Shown piece after piece: positions 26,158 through 34,949 of a stretch of 40,520 nt of DNA. The DNA lies in NCBI RefSeq assembly GCF_000212855.1, contig NZ_GL890993.1, forward strand, positions 939,477-979,996. The letters are read 5' to 3'. The stretch is from Streptococcus sanguinis SK355. GTDB taxonomy: Bacteria; Bacillota; Bacilli; Lactobacillales; Streptococcaceae. Under the pieces are notes generated by a model. That model saw only the letters and a list, made by a program, of their open reading frames with translations. It made no database searches and was not told where the DNA came from. The position numbers and the translations under genes were made by a program. Positions within the stretch are counted from its first letter, which is position 1. Each line of letters opens with the position of its first letter.

Positions 26158-26916
26158 TTATAAATCTTTCTTTTTGAAAACCATCAGCCCGCCACCTAGA
26201 AAGAGCAGGGTGACCGTTACCACTGTCAGGATAGCCTTGATAACAGTCCCGCCATCTGCTGCCATATTTGTGTTAAATCGCAGAGTCAGATAGAGCAACC
26301 ATTCATTTTCAGGGTAAAAGATGAGGGGAATAGTCAGTAAGGTACCACCAAGGAAATAGGTCAGAAAGATAGACGCGATGGAGTGGCTGGCATAGAGTAC
26401 AAAAGAAATGATGGCAATCCATGTAACCGTGCTGAGAAATTGAATGAAGAGAGCAGTTCCCAGCTGAGGCAAAAAAGAGCTGGGGGCACTTCCAATTCCG
26501 TTGGACAGACTAGCGGTCACAAAGGAGATAGATAAAATCATCAGGAAGTGAAAGGCTGCGATGCTAACGCAGACAAAGAATTTAGAAAAATAATAGCTGA
26601 GCTTAGATATGCCATAGCTCAGACAGTTTTTATAAAGTTTCCGAGACAGGTCCACTCCAAGGACCATACCGATACCAATGATGGTGAAAAAGAGCAGACC
26701 GTCTGTATTGCCTGCAAAATAGTCCAGAGCTTGAAGTCCGGTTAGTTTTCCTAGAGCTTGAGTAGCAGCCTCATTTCTGGAGATATTTGCTCCAAAATGA
26801 ATATTTGCTTGGAAGAAGGTTGCTGAGAAAATCACACAAACTAATAAAAATTCAGTAATCCAAAAGCCTTTTGAGCGTATGAGCCGGTAAAAATCGGCTC
26901 GAATGAAATCCATCAT
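26158..26916 (-). CDS. ABC-2 type permease, module 4 (first subunit)
   Basis: This is a 252-residue membrane protein with six helices, start MDFIRADFYRLIRSKGFW and end FKKKDL. GGGAGG precedes two consecutive ATG codons (26916 and 26913), either of which may be used. It begins 17 bases after the ATPase gene and is co-transcribed with it and the second permease. Confidence 0.87.
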   Translation of the reverse strand: MMDFIRADFYRLIRSKGFWITEFLLVCVIFSATFFQANIHFGANISRNEAATQALGKLTGLQALDYFAGNTDGLLFFTIIGIGMVLGVDLSRKLYKNCLSYGISKLSYYFSKFFVCVSIAAFHFLMILSISFVTASLSNGIGSAPSSFLPQLGTALFIQFLSTVTWIAIISFVLYASHSIASIFLTYFLGGTLLTIPLIFYPENEWLLYLTLRFNTNMAADGGTVIKAILTVVTVTLLFLGGGLMVFKKKDL

Positions 26917-26932
26917 GATAAGCCTCCCTTTG

Positions 26933-27841
26933 TCATTTGACCAAGTCTGTAAAGAAGTTTTCTAGGTTTTGTCGTGCATAGTAAATCTCCTGCACCGGTA
27001 TATCTGCAGCCGCAAGTTCCTTGACAATCTTGCTAATCTCATGCGAATGGGTGAAGATATGAATCTCGTCAGAAGCATTGACCACCTTGATGCGATGCAT
27101 GAGCTGGTCGTGAATCAGCCGGCTGGCTTCTTCTAACTGCGACGTTTTAAGCACGATATAGTCTTCACTCTGTTCTTCAAACTCCGCCTTGGAAATCTCG
27201 CGAATCAATCGTCCTTCCTCGATAATACCAAACCGGTTCCCCACCAAGTAGAGTTCAGACAGGATATGGCTGGAGATGATAAAGGTCATGCCCAACTCCT
27301 CGTTGAGCCGCTGCACCAGCTGGCGGAATTCCTTGATGCCGACCGGATCCAGGCCGTTGATAGGCTCATCCAGTATCATCAGGTCAGGTCTGGTAAGAAG
27401 CGCGATAGCCAGACCCAGCCGTTGTTTCATCCCGAGTGAGAAGTCGCGGAATTTCTTCTTGCCGGTATCCGTCAAGTCCACGTATTCCAAGGTTTCACGG
27501 ATGACTTTGTCCGCATGGGGAATATGGCGGAGCTTGCAGTAGTAGCTGAGATTTTCATAGGCTGTCAGGTGGTTGTGAGCGACCGGTGTTTCGATGACCG
27601 ATCCGACCCGTTTGAGGCTCTGCGTCCATTCTTGATAGTTCTGAGAGCCAAAGAGGGAGACATTGCCACTGCTTGCTTCCAAGAGCTGGGTGATGACCTT
27701 GATCAGAGTGGTTTTTCCGGCCCCGTTCTTGCCAATCAAACCGTAAATATCTCCTTTTTTTATCGTCAGACTCACATCGGTCAGAGCGTACTGCCGGCCG
27801 AATTTTTTGCTGACTTGCTGTAAAACCAAAACATTTTCCAT
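26933..27841 (-). CDS. BcrA-like ABC transporter ATPase, module 4
   Basis: The 302-residue ATPase has intact Walker A GLIGKNGAGKTT, signature FSLGMKQRLG, Walker B LMILDEPINGLDP and SSHILSEL. ATG 27841 is chosen because AAAAGGAG lies eight bases before it; an in-frame TTG two codons earlier sits too near the site. It heads a three-gene operon with two permeases. Its promoter has the most diverged copy of the shared element. Confidence 0.92.
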   Translation of the reverse strand: MENVLVLQQVSKKFGRQYALTDVSLTIKKGDIYGLIGKNGAGKTTLIKVITQLLEASSGNVSLFGSQNYQEWTQSLKRVGSVIETPVAHNHLTAYENLSYYCKLRHIPHADKVIRETLEYVDLTDTGKKKFRDFSLGMKQRLGLAIALLTRPDLMILDEPINGLDPVGIKEFRQLVQRLNEELGMTFIISSHILSELYLVGNRFGIIEEGRLIREISKAEFEEQSEDYIVLKTSQLEEASRLIHDQLMHRIKVVNASDEIHIFTHSHEISKIVKELAAADIPVQEIYYARQNLENFFTDLVK

Positions 27842-27895
27842 GATCAATTCTCCTTTTCATGATGTTAGGAGAGAAAACTCCCCTTCTTATTAACT

Positions 27896-27950
27896 AGTAT
27901 AGCGCCAAACTTTCAAATATTTATAAAGAATTTCTCAAATATTTCTAAAG
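27896..27950 (-). promoter_or_regulatory. Promoter and 40-bp regulatory element of ABC module 4
   Basis: -10 TATACT (27901-27896), a 9-base gap, then the element at 27911-27950. The right half, TTTCTCAAATATTTCTAAAG, is nearly the same as in the other copies and the left half is diverged. TCT triplets at 27933 and 27944 keep the 11-bp spacing. The element runs into the stop codon of pabBC (27945-27947). Confidence 0.7.
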
Positions 27951-29714
27951 TTTTTGATGAGGATTAAAATCAAGTGGCAAATTGTGGAACTCTTCATCCT
28001 CAATTTCCAGCTCGTACAGTCCTCTGACTGCATTGCAGGCGTAGATTTTCTCAGCCTGATCCAAATCGGCCAGAGTCAGAATTTTCTCAGTAGCTTGTCC
28101 CTTATCCAGTAGCTTCTGGCGGTAGATGCCCTTGAGCAGGCCTAGTTCAGCTGGAGGCGTGTAGAGCTTGCCGTCTAGCTCCAGCAGCAGATTTCCGATA
28201 GAGGTTTCCAGCAGCTGGCCTTGTGCATTGTAGTAAATCTGCTCTTGCTGCTCCAAGGTCAGATGTGGCCGATGGCTGGTTTTGAAATAGGTGAAAGGCT
28301 GGACTAGATTGGCTATTTGCTCGACTAGTTTTGCCTTTCTGAAAGTTTCCGTCAGCGGTAGTAGAGGAGCCGTTTCTAGCTCAATGCTGCCGTCTTTTTT
28401 AAGAGCTATACGCAGCCTGTAATCCTGCCCTTTATCCAGCTGAGCGCAGGTTTCTCTTAGCTCTTGCTTCAGTTTGTCTTGATCAAAAGGATAGGCAAAG
28501 TAGCCAGCTGCTTCAGTCAGTCTTTGCAGGTGTTGGTCCTGCAAGGTCAGCTTTCCGTCCGTCACTTTTCCAGTAGAAATCAGGTCGAATCGCGGATTTT
28601 TCCGATAGAGGACGGCAGATTTTTGCTGTGTCTCGATGTATTCGGATTTCCACGTGCTGTCCCAAGTAATGCCCCCGCCAACACCATAGATGGCTTTTTC
28701 CCCCTCTAGCTGAATGGTGCGGATGGCGACATTGAAAATCCGTCTCTGGTCTGGCAGGCAGATACCGACTGTACCGCAGTAGATCCCTCGAGCCGCTTTT
28801 TCTGTCGCCTTGATGATAGCCATGGTCGAAATCTTAGGAGCGCCTGTGATGGATCCGCAAGGAAAGAGTGCCTTGAAAAGCTCTGCCAGTCCGATTCCCT
28901 CATGCAGCAGGCTTTTGATGGTAGAGGTCATCTGCCAGACTGTAGAGTATTGCTCGACGCTGCAGAGACGCTCAACCCGCTCGCTGCCCGTCCGAGAAAT
29001 ACGGTTCATGTCATTACGGAGCAAATCGACAATCATCATATTTTCTGCTCGGTTTTTGGCATCTTGAGCTAACCATGCAGCCTGCTCTCTATCCTGCTCT
29101 AAGGTCAGTCCCCGATTGGTGGTTCCTTTCATAGGACGAGTTGTCAGTTGACCTCGATGCTCCTCGAAAAAGAGTTCAGGGCTGATGGACAAGATGGTAG
29201 TCTGATCATGCTCTACATAGGCATTGTAGGCAGCGTTTTGCTCGACGACCAGCCTGTTGTAAATAGCCAAGCTATCCTCAGGATTGAGCTCCGCGCACAG
29301 CTGTACCGTGTAGTTGACCTGATAAGTATCACCCTGGCGGATATGATGATGAATAGTCTCGATAGCCTTCTGGTATTCTTGCTCAGAAGTCAGCCCCTGC
29401 CAAGCTGCTGGCATTTCCACTTCCTCATAGGTCAAGGGAATGGAAGCCTCCTCAGCCTGCTCGTGGATAGTAAAGTAGAGGAGGTATTCTTTCTGGAGCG
29501 GAGCCTGATGAACCTGAAACTTTTCCTCAAAGGCTGGAGCTGCTTCATAGCTGACATAGCCGACAGCATAGTATCCTTTCTCCTGCCAGCCCTCAATCTC
29601 TGTCAAAAGTTCCTTTACTTGGTCAAGACGGCGAGTCTTTAGCTCCTTGATAGGATTCGTAAAAATGAGACGTTGGTCCAACTGCTTAAAATCAATAATC
29701 GTTTTCTTGTGCAT
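27945..29714 (-). CDS. pabB: Aminodeoxychorismate synthase component I fused to aminodeoxychorismate lyase
   Basis: This 589-residue bifunctional enzyme makes 4-aminobenzoate for folate. Residues 1-360 are the chorismate-binding PabB part, with the hallmarks MKGTTNRG, CGSITGAPKI and GVGGGITWDS. Residues about 375-589 are a PabC-like class IV PLP lyase with Lys in YFKTSHR and the loop LLETSIGNLLL. The amidotransferase PabA is not in the window. No ribosome site precedes the ATG at 29714; a TAAAAT box ends 6 bases before it, so the mRNA may be leaderless. The stop codon lies within the regulatory element of ABC module 4. Confidence 0.92.
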   Translation of the reverse strand: MHKKTIIDFKQLDQRLIFTNPIKELKTRRLDQVKELLTEIEGWQEKGYYAVGYVSYEAAPAFEEKFQVHQAPLQKEYLLYFTIHEQAEEASIPLTYEEVEMPAAWQGLTSEQEYQKAIETIHHHIRQGDTYQVNYTVQLCAELNPEDSLAIYNRLVVEQNAAYNAYVEHDQTTILSISPELFFEEHRGQLTTRPMKGTTNRGLTLEQDREQAAWLAQDAKNRAENMMIVDLLRNDMNRISRTGSERVERLCSVEQYSTVWQMTSTIKSLLHEGIGLAELFKALFPCGSITGAPKISTMAIIKATEKAARGIYCGTVGICLPDQRRIFNVAIRTIQLEGEKAIYGVGGGITWDSTWKSEYIETQQKSAVLYRKNPRFDLISTGKVTDGKLTLQDQHLQRLTEAAGYFAYPFDQDKLKQELRETCAQLDKGQDYRLRIALKKDGSIELETAPLLPLTETFRKAKLVEQIANLVQPFTYFKTSHRPHLTLEQQEQIYYNAQGQLLETSIGNLLLELDGKLYTPPAELGLLKGIYRQKLLDKGQATEKILTLADLDQAEKIYACNAVRGLYELEIEDEEFHNLPLDFNPHQKL

Positions 29715-29787
29715 AAAGCTATTTTATCATAAGATAATATGAATGAAAACGGATTTATCGGATGAGACAATCATTCTTTTCTAATGG

Positions 29788-29817
29788 TTGACAGATTAGA
29801 AAGTAGCTAGGTATACT
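29788..29817 (+). promoter_or_regulatory. Strong sigma-A promoter before the broken membrane gene
   Basis: A perfect TTGACA (29788-29793), an 18-base spacer and TATACT (29812-29817), about 30 bases before the ATG at 29847. Confidence 0.75.
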
Positions 29818-29846
29818 ATTTTTAAAAAAGAAAGAATGAGATTTAT

Positions 29847-30172
29847 ATGAAGTCGAATAAATTGTTATTGGTAAATGGAATTGCCGGTATCTTAGGAGGT
29901 CTGATAATCCTTTACGCTTCTTCGAATAGATGGCATAGGGTGGCTTGGTAGTATTAATCAGCTTGCTGTTTTTGGGGCTTTCTATTGCCGGAATGGCTCA
30001 TTATAGTGAAGAATCAAGAGTCAATAAGATGAGCCATAAGTTTCTCTTCTTTGCTTTTCTTGCAGGAGTTATTTCATTTTTGGGGGACTTGGCCGGCGTT
30101 CTAGCTATCATATCGGCGATTTTTTATCTTCAAGATGTACTCAAATTCAAGATCGATGATAAAGCTGACTGA
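29847..30172 (+). pseudogene. Small membrane protein gene broken by a frameshift
   Basis: From ATG 29847 a 34-codon frame (MKSNKLLLVNGIAGILGGLI and on) gives one membrane helix and stops at 29949-29951. A second frame, opening at 29945 without a ribosome site, gives three further helices and ends in KFKIDDKAD at 30172. Joined by a single one-base shift near 29937-29945 they would make a protein of about 108 residues with four helices. Either the gene is broken, or the base is a sequencing error. The function is unknown. Confidence 0.6.
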
Positions 30173-30260
30173 CCTATATGTCGCTCTGCTTTCTTCTGCT
30201 CGAAAGCCCTCGAAAATTATGATAAAATAAGGAAATGACAAAACCTTAAAAGGAAACCTT

Positions 30261-31355
30261 ATGAAAAAAATAAATGAATCTTATAAACTCATCATCTTTG
30301 CGGCATTTGCTCTGGCTTTGGTTCTCTATATCGGGAACATCTGGTCTGGCCTGCAGAGTCTGACTTCGGTTTTTTCACCCATTATACTAGGTGGAGTCCT
30401 AGCCTTTATCTTTAACGTCCCAATGAAAAAGCTGGAAGACTTCTTGGACAAATGCCGAGTGCCCCAGAAGCTACAGCGCGGTTTAGCCTTGGTTTTAGAG
30501 GTGCTGATTTTAGCTCTCATTATGACGGGGATTGTTTCCATCGTCGTGCCGACTTTGACCACAGCGGTCAATCAGCTAAGCGCGACCATCGGAAAGGTAG
30601 CGCCTCAGGTAGCCAAGTGGCTACAGCAGTCTGGCTTGCTTTCCTCTAGTCAGTTGCAAGATTTAACCAAGCAACTGCAAAACAGTGACATTGTCAACCG
30701 AGCCATCTCTCTTCTGGGGAGTCTGACGGGCAATATCTCTGCTATCTTTGGCAATTTCTTCTCTGTCATCATGTCTATCTTCCTCATGTTTGCCTTCTTG
30801 AGCAGCAAGGAGCATTTGCAGACAATCACTAGCCGTCTCTTGCAGGTTTTGCTTCCTGAGAAGGCTGTGAAACGCCTATCCTATGTCGGTTCTGTCATTG
30901 TCGAGACCTATGATAAGTTTCTGATGGGGCAGATGATAGAGGCCGTTATTGTCGGTGTTCTAGTCTTTATCGCATATTCTCTGACAGGCCTGCCTTATGC
31001 GGCCTTGACAGGAGTTTTGGCCGGAGTGCTCTCTTTCATTCCCTACATCGGGCCTTTCTCAGCTTGTTCTCTGGGTGCTATCTTTATCTTCACCGACAGC
31101 CCTTGGAAAGCCCTTCTTTCAATCGCAGTCTTTCAGGGAGTGCAGCTGATTGAGGGCAATGTCATCTATCCGCGCGTGGTAGGCCAGTCCGTCGGTCTTC
31201 CAACTCTCTTTACCCTAGCCGCTGCCCTGATTGGGGGTAACCTCTTTGGCTTGGTCGGCATGATTTTCTTCACGCCTATCTTCGCAGTTATCTATCGCTT
31301 GGTTAGAGAGTTTGTTGTGGAGAAGGAGGAGAGGAAAGCACTAGTAAAAGAATGA
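30261..31355 (+). CDS. AI-2E family (PerM/YdiK-like) membrane transporter
   Basis: The 364-residue protein has about eight helices with a periplasmic-type region in the middle. The family pattern is visible: SPIILGGVLAFIFNVPMKKLE at the start, and LTGLPYAALTGVLAGVLSFIPYIGPF with IEGNVIYPRVVGQSVGLP in the C-terminal half. Family members export autoinducer-2 or exchange ions and small solutes; the substrate here is unknown. AAAAGGAAACC precedes the ATG. It is monocistronic, with a terminator behind it. Confidence 0.9.
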   Translation: MKKINESYKLIIFAAFALALVLYIGNIWSGLQSLTSVFSPIILGGVLAFIFNVPMKKLEDFLDKCRVPQKLQRGLALVLEVLILALIMTGIVSIVVPTLTTAVNQLSATIGKVAPQVAKWLQQSGLLSSSQLQDLTKQLQNSDIVNRAISLLGSLTGNISAIFGNFFSVIMSIFLMFAFLSSKEHLQTITSRLLQVLLPEKAVKRLSYVGSVIVETYDKFLMGQMIEAVIVGVLVFIAYSLTGLPYAALTGVLAGVLSFIPYIGPFSACSLGAIFIFTDSPWKALLSIAVFQGVQLIEGNVIYPRVVGQSVGLPTLFTLAAALIGGNLFGLVGMIFFTPIFAVIYRLVREFVVEKEERKALVKE

Positions 31356-31360
31356 AAAGA

Positions 31361-31387
31361 AACCAGCGAGAATAAAAATCGCTGGTT
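31361..31387 (+). terminator. Rho-independent terminator of the AI-2E family gene
   Basis: A 9-bp stem AACCAGCGA/TCGCTGGTT with a 9-base loop and a following T run. Confidence 0.9.
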
Positions 31388-31486
31388 TTTCTTTTTCTGA
31401 AGTCATAACTTCTACCTATAGCTAACAATAATTACAGTCAATGGTGCTTCTAAAATAGGGATTTTGGACTGATTGACAAGATGGGT

Positions 31487-31531
31487 TATAGTTTTAGGCT
31501 ATATCAAACTCTGGGAAATTCCAATTATACA
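31487..31531 (+). promoter_or_regulatory. MET-box-like palindrome and promoter of metE-metF
   Basis: TATAGTTTTAGGCTATA (31487-31503) matches the streptococcal MetR/MtaR box (TATAGTT-N3-AACTATA type) in all but two bases. A -10-like TATACA stands at 31526-31531 without a -35, so the box would be centred near -43, the usual place for a LysR-type activator. The TTGACA at 31473 has no matching -10. Confidence 0.6.
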
Positions 31532-31583
31532 GAGGGGGGATTTTCTGATAAGATAAAATCAAGAAAAATTTTGGAGGACGTTT

Positions 31584-33836
31584 ATGTCAACGACTATTAT
31601 TGGTTTCCCACGTTTGGGTGAATTCCGCGAATTGAAATTTACAACTGAAAAATACTTTAGACATGAAATCTCAGCAGAAGAGCTTCTGGCTGCGGCCAAA
31701 GAGTTGCGTGCTAAACACTGGAATATTGTCAAGGAAAAGGGGATTTCAGAGATTCCGTCAAATGACTTTTCTCACTATGACAATGTGCTGGATGCGGCCT
31801 TTCTCTTTAACGTGGTGCCGTCATCTGTGCAAGAGTTGGAGTTGACTGACTTGGAGCGGTATTTTGCCTTGGCTCGTGGCTATCAGGGCGAAAAAGGGGA
31901 TGTCCGTGCCCTTCCGATGAAAAAATGGTTCAACACTAACTACCACTATATCGTTCCTAAATTTGAAAAAGAAACCCAAGTCAAATTGGCTGGTCACAAG
32001 ATTTTTGATGAATTTGCGGAAGCGAAAGAGCTAGGCTTGGTAACCCGTCCAGTTGTAGTTGGTCCATTCACTCTCCTGCAAGTATCTGACTTTGAAGACG
32101 GTGTAGCGCCAGCTGACTTTGTAGATGCCTTAGCAGTAGCCTATCAAGAAGTTTTTGCCAAATTAGCAGAGCTGGGTGCAGAGCGTATCCAGCTGGATGA
32201 GCCAAGTCTGGTCAAAGACCTGTCAGCAGAAGAAAAAGCTCTCTTCTTGGACCTTTATAAGAAACTTCTAGCAGACAAGAAAGGCTTGGAAGTCTTGATT
32301 CAAACCTACTTTGGTGACGTTCGTGACATCTATGCGGACCTTGTAGAGCTGCCAGTAGATGCGATTGGTTTGGACTTTGTCGAAGGCAAGAAAACACTTG
32401 AACTTGTAAAAGGCGGTTTCCCAGCTGATAAGACACTTTATGCAGGGATTGTCAACGGTAAGAACATCTGGCGCAACAACTACGAAAAGAGCTTGGCGGT
32501 GCTTGAGCAAATCCCAGCTGAAAATCTTGTTTTGACAAGCTCATGTTCACTGCTTCATGTGCCATTTACAACGGCTAATGAAGAATTTGAACCAGCAATC
32601 TTGAACCACTTTGCCTTTGCGGTAGAAAAATTGGATGAAATCCGTGACTTGGATGCTATCCGCAATGGCGGTGGTGCAGAAGCACTTGCTGCTAACAAAG
32701 CTCTCTTTGCAGCAGAGCGTGTTGGGCAAAATGCAGAGCTGGCTGCTCGCATCGCTGGCTTGACGGATGCGGACTACACTCGCCTGCCGGTCTTTGCAGA
32801 GCGTGAGGAAATTCAGCACAAGGCGCTCAATCTGCCACCATTGCCAACTACGACAATTGGTTCCTTCCCTCAAACCAAGGAAGTTCGTGCCAAACGCTTG
32901 GCCTTCCGTAAGGGTGAGTTGTCAGCAGAGGACTATGACAAGTTCTTGGCTGAGCAGATCGATGAATGGATTAAATGGCAAGAAGAAGTTGGCTTTGACG
33001 TGCTGGTGCACGGTGAGTTCGAGCGTAATGACATGGTTGAGTACTTCGGTCAAAACCTGTCAGGTTACCTCTTCTCTAAGAATGGTTGGGTACAATCATA
33101 CGGTATGCGTGGAGTGAAACCACCAATCATCTGGGGTGATGTGACTCGTCTCAACCCAATCACTGTTAAATGGTCTAGCTATGCACAAAGCCGTACAGAC
33201 AAACCTGTTAAGGGCATGCTGACTGGACCTGTAACCATCCTCAACTGGTCATTCCCACGGGAAGACATCTCTATCAAGGATTCTACCCTTCAAATCGCTC
33301 TTGCTATTAAGGATGAAGTTCTTGACCTTGAAGCTGCAGGCGTGAAGATTATCCAAATCGACGAGGCTGCTCTTCGTGAGAAATTGCCACTCCGTCGTAG
33401 TGACTGGTACGAAGATTACCTTGACTGGGCAATTCCAGCCTTCCGCTTGGTACACTCAACAGTAGCACCAGATACGCAAATCCACACTCACATGTGTTAC
33501 TCAGAATTTACCGATATCATCCCTGCTATCGATAATATGGATGCGGACGTGATATCCTTTGAAGCGAGTCGCTCTAACTTGGAAATCTTGGACGAGCTTA
33601 AAGCGAAAAACTTCCAAACAGAAGTGGGACCTGGGGTTTACGATATCCACTCTCCTCGTGTGCCAAATGAAGGCGAAATCGACCACACTATCGAAGCTAT
33701 CCTTGCTAAAGTACCAAGCAAGAAAGTTTGGATTAACCCTGACTGTGGTCTCAAAACACGTGGTATACCAGAAACCAAGGCTAGCTTGGTGCGCTTAGTA
33801 GAAGCAGCTAAAGCAGCTAGACAACATTTGCAATAA
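31584..33836 (+). CDS. metE: Cobalamin-independent methionine synthase
   Basis: MetE transfers the methyl group of 5-methyltetrahydropteroyl-triglutamate to homocysteine, the last step of methionine synthesis. The 750-residue protein has the two homologous barrels. The zinc/homocysteine ligands are visible as His636 and Cys638 in [10 protein letters not shown] and the later Cys in [10 protein letters not shown]. The N-terminal [15 protein letters not shown] is typical. GGAGG lies six bases before the ATG. It is followed by the gene for the enzyme that makes its methyl donor. Codon use is strongly biased towards frequent codons, as for an abundant protein. Confidence 0.97.
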   Translation: MSTTIIGFPRLGEFRELKFTTEKYFRHEISAEELLAAAKELRAKHWNIVKEKGISEIPSNDFSHYDNVLDAAFLFNVVPSSVQELELTDLERYFALARGYQGEKGDVRALPMKKWFNTNYHYIVPKFEKETQVKLAGHKIFDEFAEAKELGLVTRPVVVGPFTLLQVSDFEDGVAPADFVDALAVAYQEVFAKLAELGAERIQLDEPSLVKDLSAEEKALFLDLYKKLLADKKGLEVLIQTYFGDVRDIYADLVELPVDAIGLDFVEGKKTLELVKGGFPADKTLYAGIVNGKNIWRNNYEKSLAVLEQIPAENLVLTSSCSLLHVPFTTANEEFEPAILNHFAFAVEKLDEIRDLDAIRNGGGAEALAANKALFAAERVGQNAELAARIAGLTDADYTRLPVFAEREEIQHKALNLPPLPTTTIGSFPQTKEVRAKRLAFRKGELSAEDYDKFLAEQIDEWIKWQEEVGFDVLVHGEFERNDMVEYFGQNLSGYLFSKNGWVQSYGMRGVKPPIIWGDVTRLNPITVKWSSYAQSRTDKPVKGMLTGPVTILNWSFPREDISIKDSTLQIALAIKDEVLDLEAAGVKIIQIDEAALREKLPLRRSDWYEDYLDWAIPAFRLVHSTVAPDTQIHTHMCYSEFTDIIPAIDNMDADVISFEASRSNLEILDELKAKNFQTEVGPGVYDIHSPRVPNEGEIDHTIEAILAKVPSKKVWINPDCGLKTRGIPETKASLVRLVEAAKAARQHLQ

Positions 33837-33893
33837 TCCTCCTGGAACCTCAAAAGTTGATCTTGATGGAGGAACATACCAAAATTAAAGCGG

Positions 33894-33939
33894 AGCTGAC
33901 AATCCTGCAGGAGCTGTTCTTCTAGGATTGTCCTCAGCT
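33894..33939 (+). other. Hairpin in the metE-metF spacer
   Basis: AGCTGACAATCCT (33894-33906) pairs with 33924-33939 over 13 bp with a 3-base bulge, enclosing a 17-base loop. There is no T run, so it is not a terminator. It may stabilise metE mRNA or mark a processing site, letting metF be expressed less than metE. Confidence 0.5.
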
Positions 33940-33973
33940 ATTACTACCATCATTGAAAGGAACTTTTTGTTAT

Positions 33974-34852
33974 ATGGTTCGTCGTCATACACCTAGTCTC
34001 TCATTTGAAGTATTTCCTCCCAATCCGGCAGTAGGCAATGATAAGATTTTTCAGGCATTGAGAGAGATGCAAGATTTGGCTCCTCACTTTATCAGTGTGA
34101 CAGCCAGCAATAATAAGTTTGACATTGAGGAGACGACGGTTCGTTTGACTGAGTTCATCGCCAATGATCTCAAGATTCCGACGATTGCTCACCTGCCTGC
34201 GGTCTATCTGACCAAGGACATGGTGTCTAATATCTTGCAGTCTTTGGATCGGGTTGGTGTCCATCAGATTCTGGCTTTGCGAGGGGATATTTTTCCAGAT
34301 ACAGCGCCTAAGGATGATTTTACCTATGCGACTGACTTGATCGAGTACATCAAGACAGAAGCGCCGCACTTTAACATCATCGGAGCTTGCTATCCAGAGG
34401 GGCATCCAGATTCGCCAAATCAGATTTCAGATATTCAAAATCTCAAGAAAAAGGTGGATGCGGGCTGTTCTAGTCTGGTGACCCAGCTTTTCTTTGACAA
34501 TGAGCGCTTTTATGATTTTCAGGACAAGTGTATTTTAGCGGGTATTGAAGTGCCCATCCATGCTGGGATTATGCCGATTCTCAACCGCAATCAGGCTCTG
34601 CGCTTGCTCAAGACATGCGAGAATATCAAACTGCCAAGAAAATTCCGGGCTATTCTGGATAAGTACGAACATGACCCAGAGTCTCTGAGAGCAGCTGGTC
34701 TAGCTTATGCTGTGGATCAAATCGTTGACTTGGTGACCCAGGACGTGGCGGGCATACACCTTTACACTATGAATAACGCTGCAACAGCCTACCATATCTA
34801 TAAGGCTACCCATGCTCTCTTTAATCATCACCCATCCGTCCAATCTTTTTAA
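33974..34852 (+). CDS. metF: 5,10-methylenetetrahydrofolate reductase
   Basis: MetF reduces methylene-THF to methyl-THF with FAD, feeding MetE. The 292-residue barrel starts with PSLSFEVFPPN, in which Glu12 corresponds to the catalytic Glu of the family. VTQLFFDNERFYDF and GIMPILNRNQALRL are further conserved stretches. ATG 33974 is chosen; the ribosome site AAAGGA lies 12 bases upstream, a long spacing, and an earlier in-frame TTG (33953) overlaps it. It shares an operon with metE and ends before a strong terminator. Confidence 0.93.
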   Translation: MVRRHTPSLSFEVFPPNPAVGNDKIFQALREMQDLAPHFISVTASNNKFDIEETTVRLTEFIANDLKIPTIAHLPAVYLTKDMVSNILQSLDRVGVHQILALRGDIFPDTAPKDDFTYATDLIEYIKTEAPHFNIIGACYPEGHPDSPNQISDIQNLKKKVDAGCSSLVTQLFFDNERFYDFQDKCILAGIEVPIHAGIMPILNRNQALRLLKTCENIKLPRKFRAILDKYEHDPESLRAAGLAYAVDQIVDLVTQDVAGIHLYTMNNAATAYHIYKATHALFNHHPSVQSF

Positions 34853-34863
34853 GATGAATGAAG

Positions 34864-34900
34864 AAACCACTAATCAGATTCATTTGCTGTTTAGTGGTTT
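34864..34900 (+). terminator. Terminator of the metE-metF operon
   Basis: A perfect 10-bp stem AAACCACTAA/TTAGTGGTTT (34864-34873 with 34891-34900) with a 17-base loop, followed by TTGTTTT. Confidence 0.85.
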
Positions 34901-34936
34901 TTGTTTTATAATAAGGATAAAAGTTTTATCCAAATC
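34884..34936 (+). promoter_or_regulatory. Promoter and operator of the AraC-type gene
   Basis: TTGCTG (34884-34889), a 17-base spacer and TATAAT (34907-34912) overlap the metF terminator. A perfect 17-bp palindrome GGATAAAA-G-TTTTATCC (34915-34931) covers the transcription start. Its right arm with flank reads, on the minus strand, ATTTGGATAAA, which recurs at 35807 before the alpha-galactosidase gene. Confidence 0.65.
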
Positions 34937-34949
34937 TAAGGAGGAGCTG

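Noticed and set aside
29148..29642. A 164-codon open frame on the plus strand inside pabBC
   Set aside because: It mirrors the codons of a clearly coding gene on the other strand and lacks a ribosome site.
31356..31583. A possible methionine riboswitch or T-box upstream of metE
   Set aside because: There is no T-box sequence, no S-box-like set of helices and no leader terminator; the palindrome explains control better.
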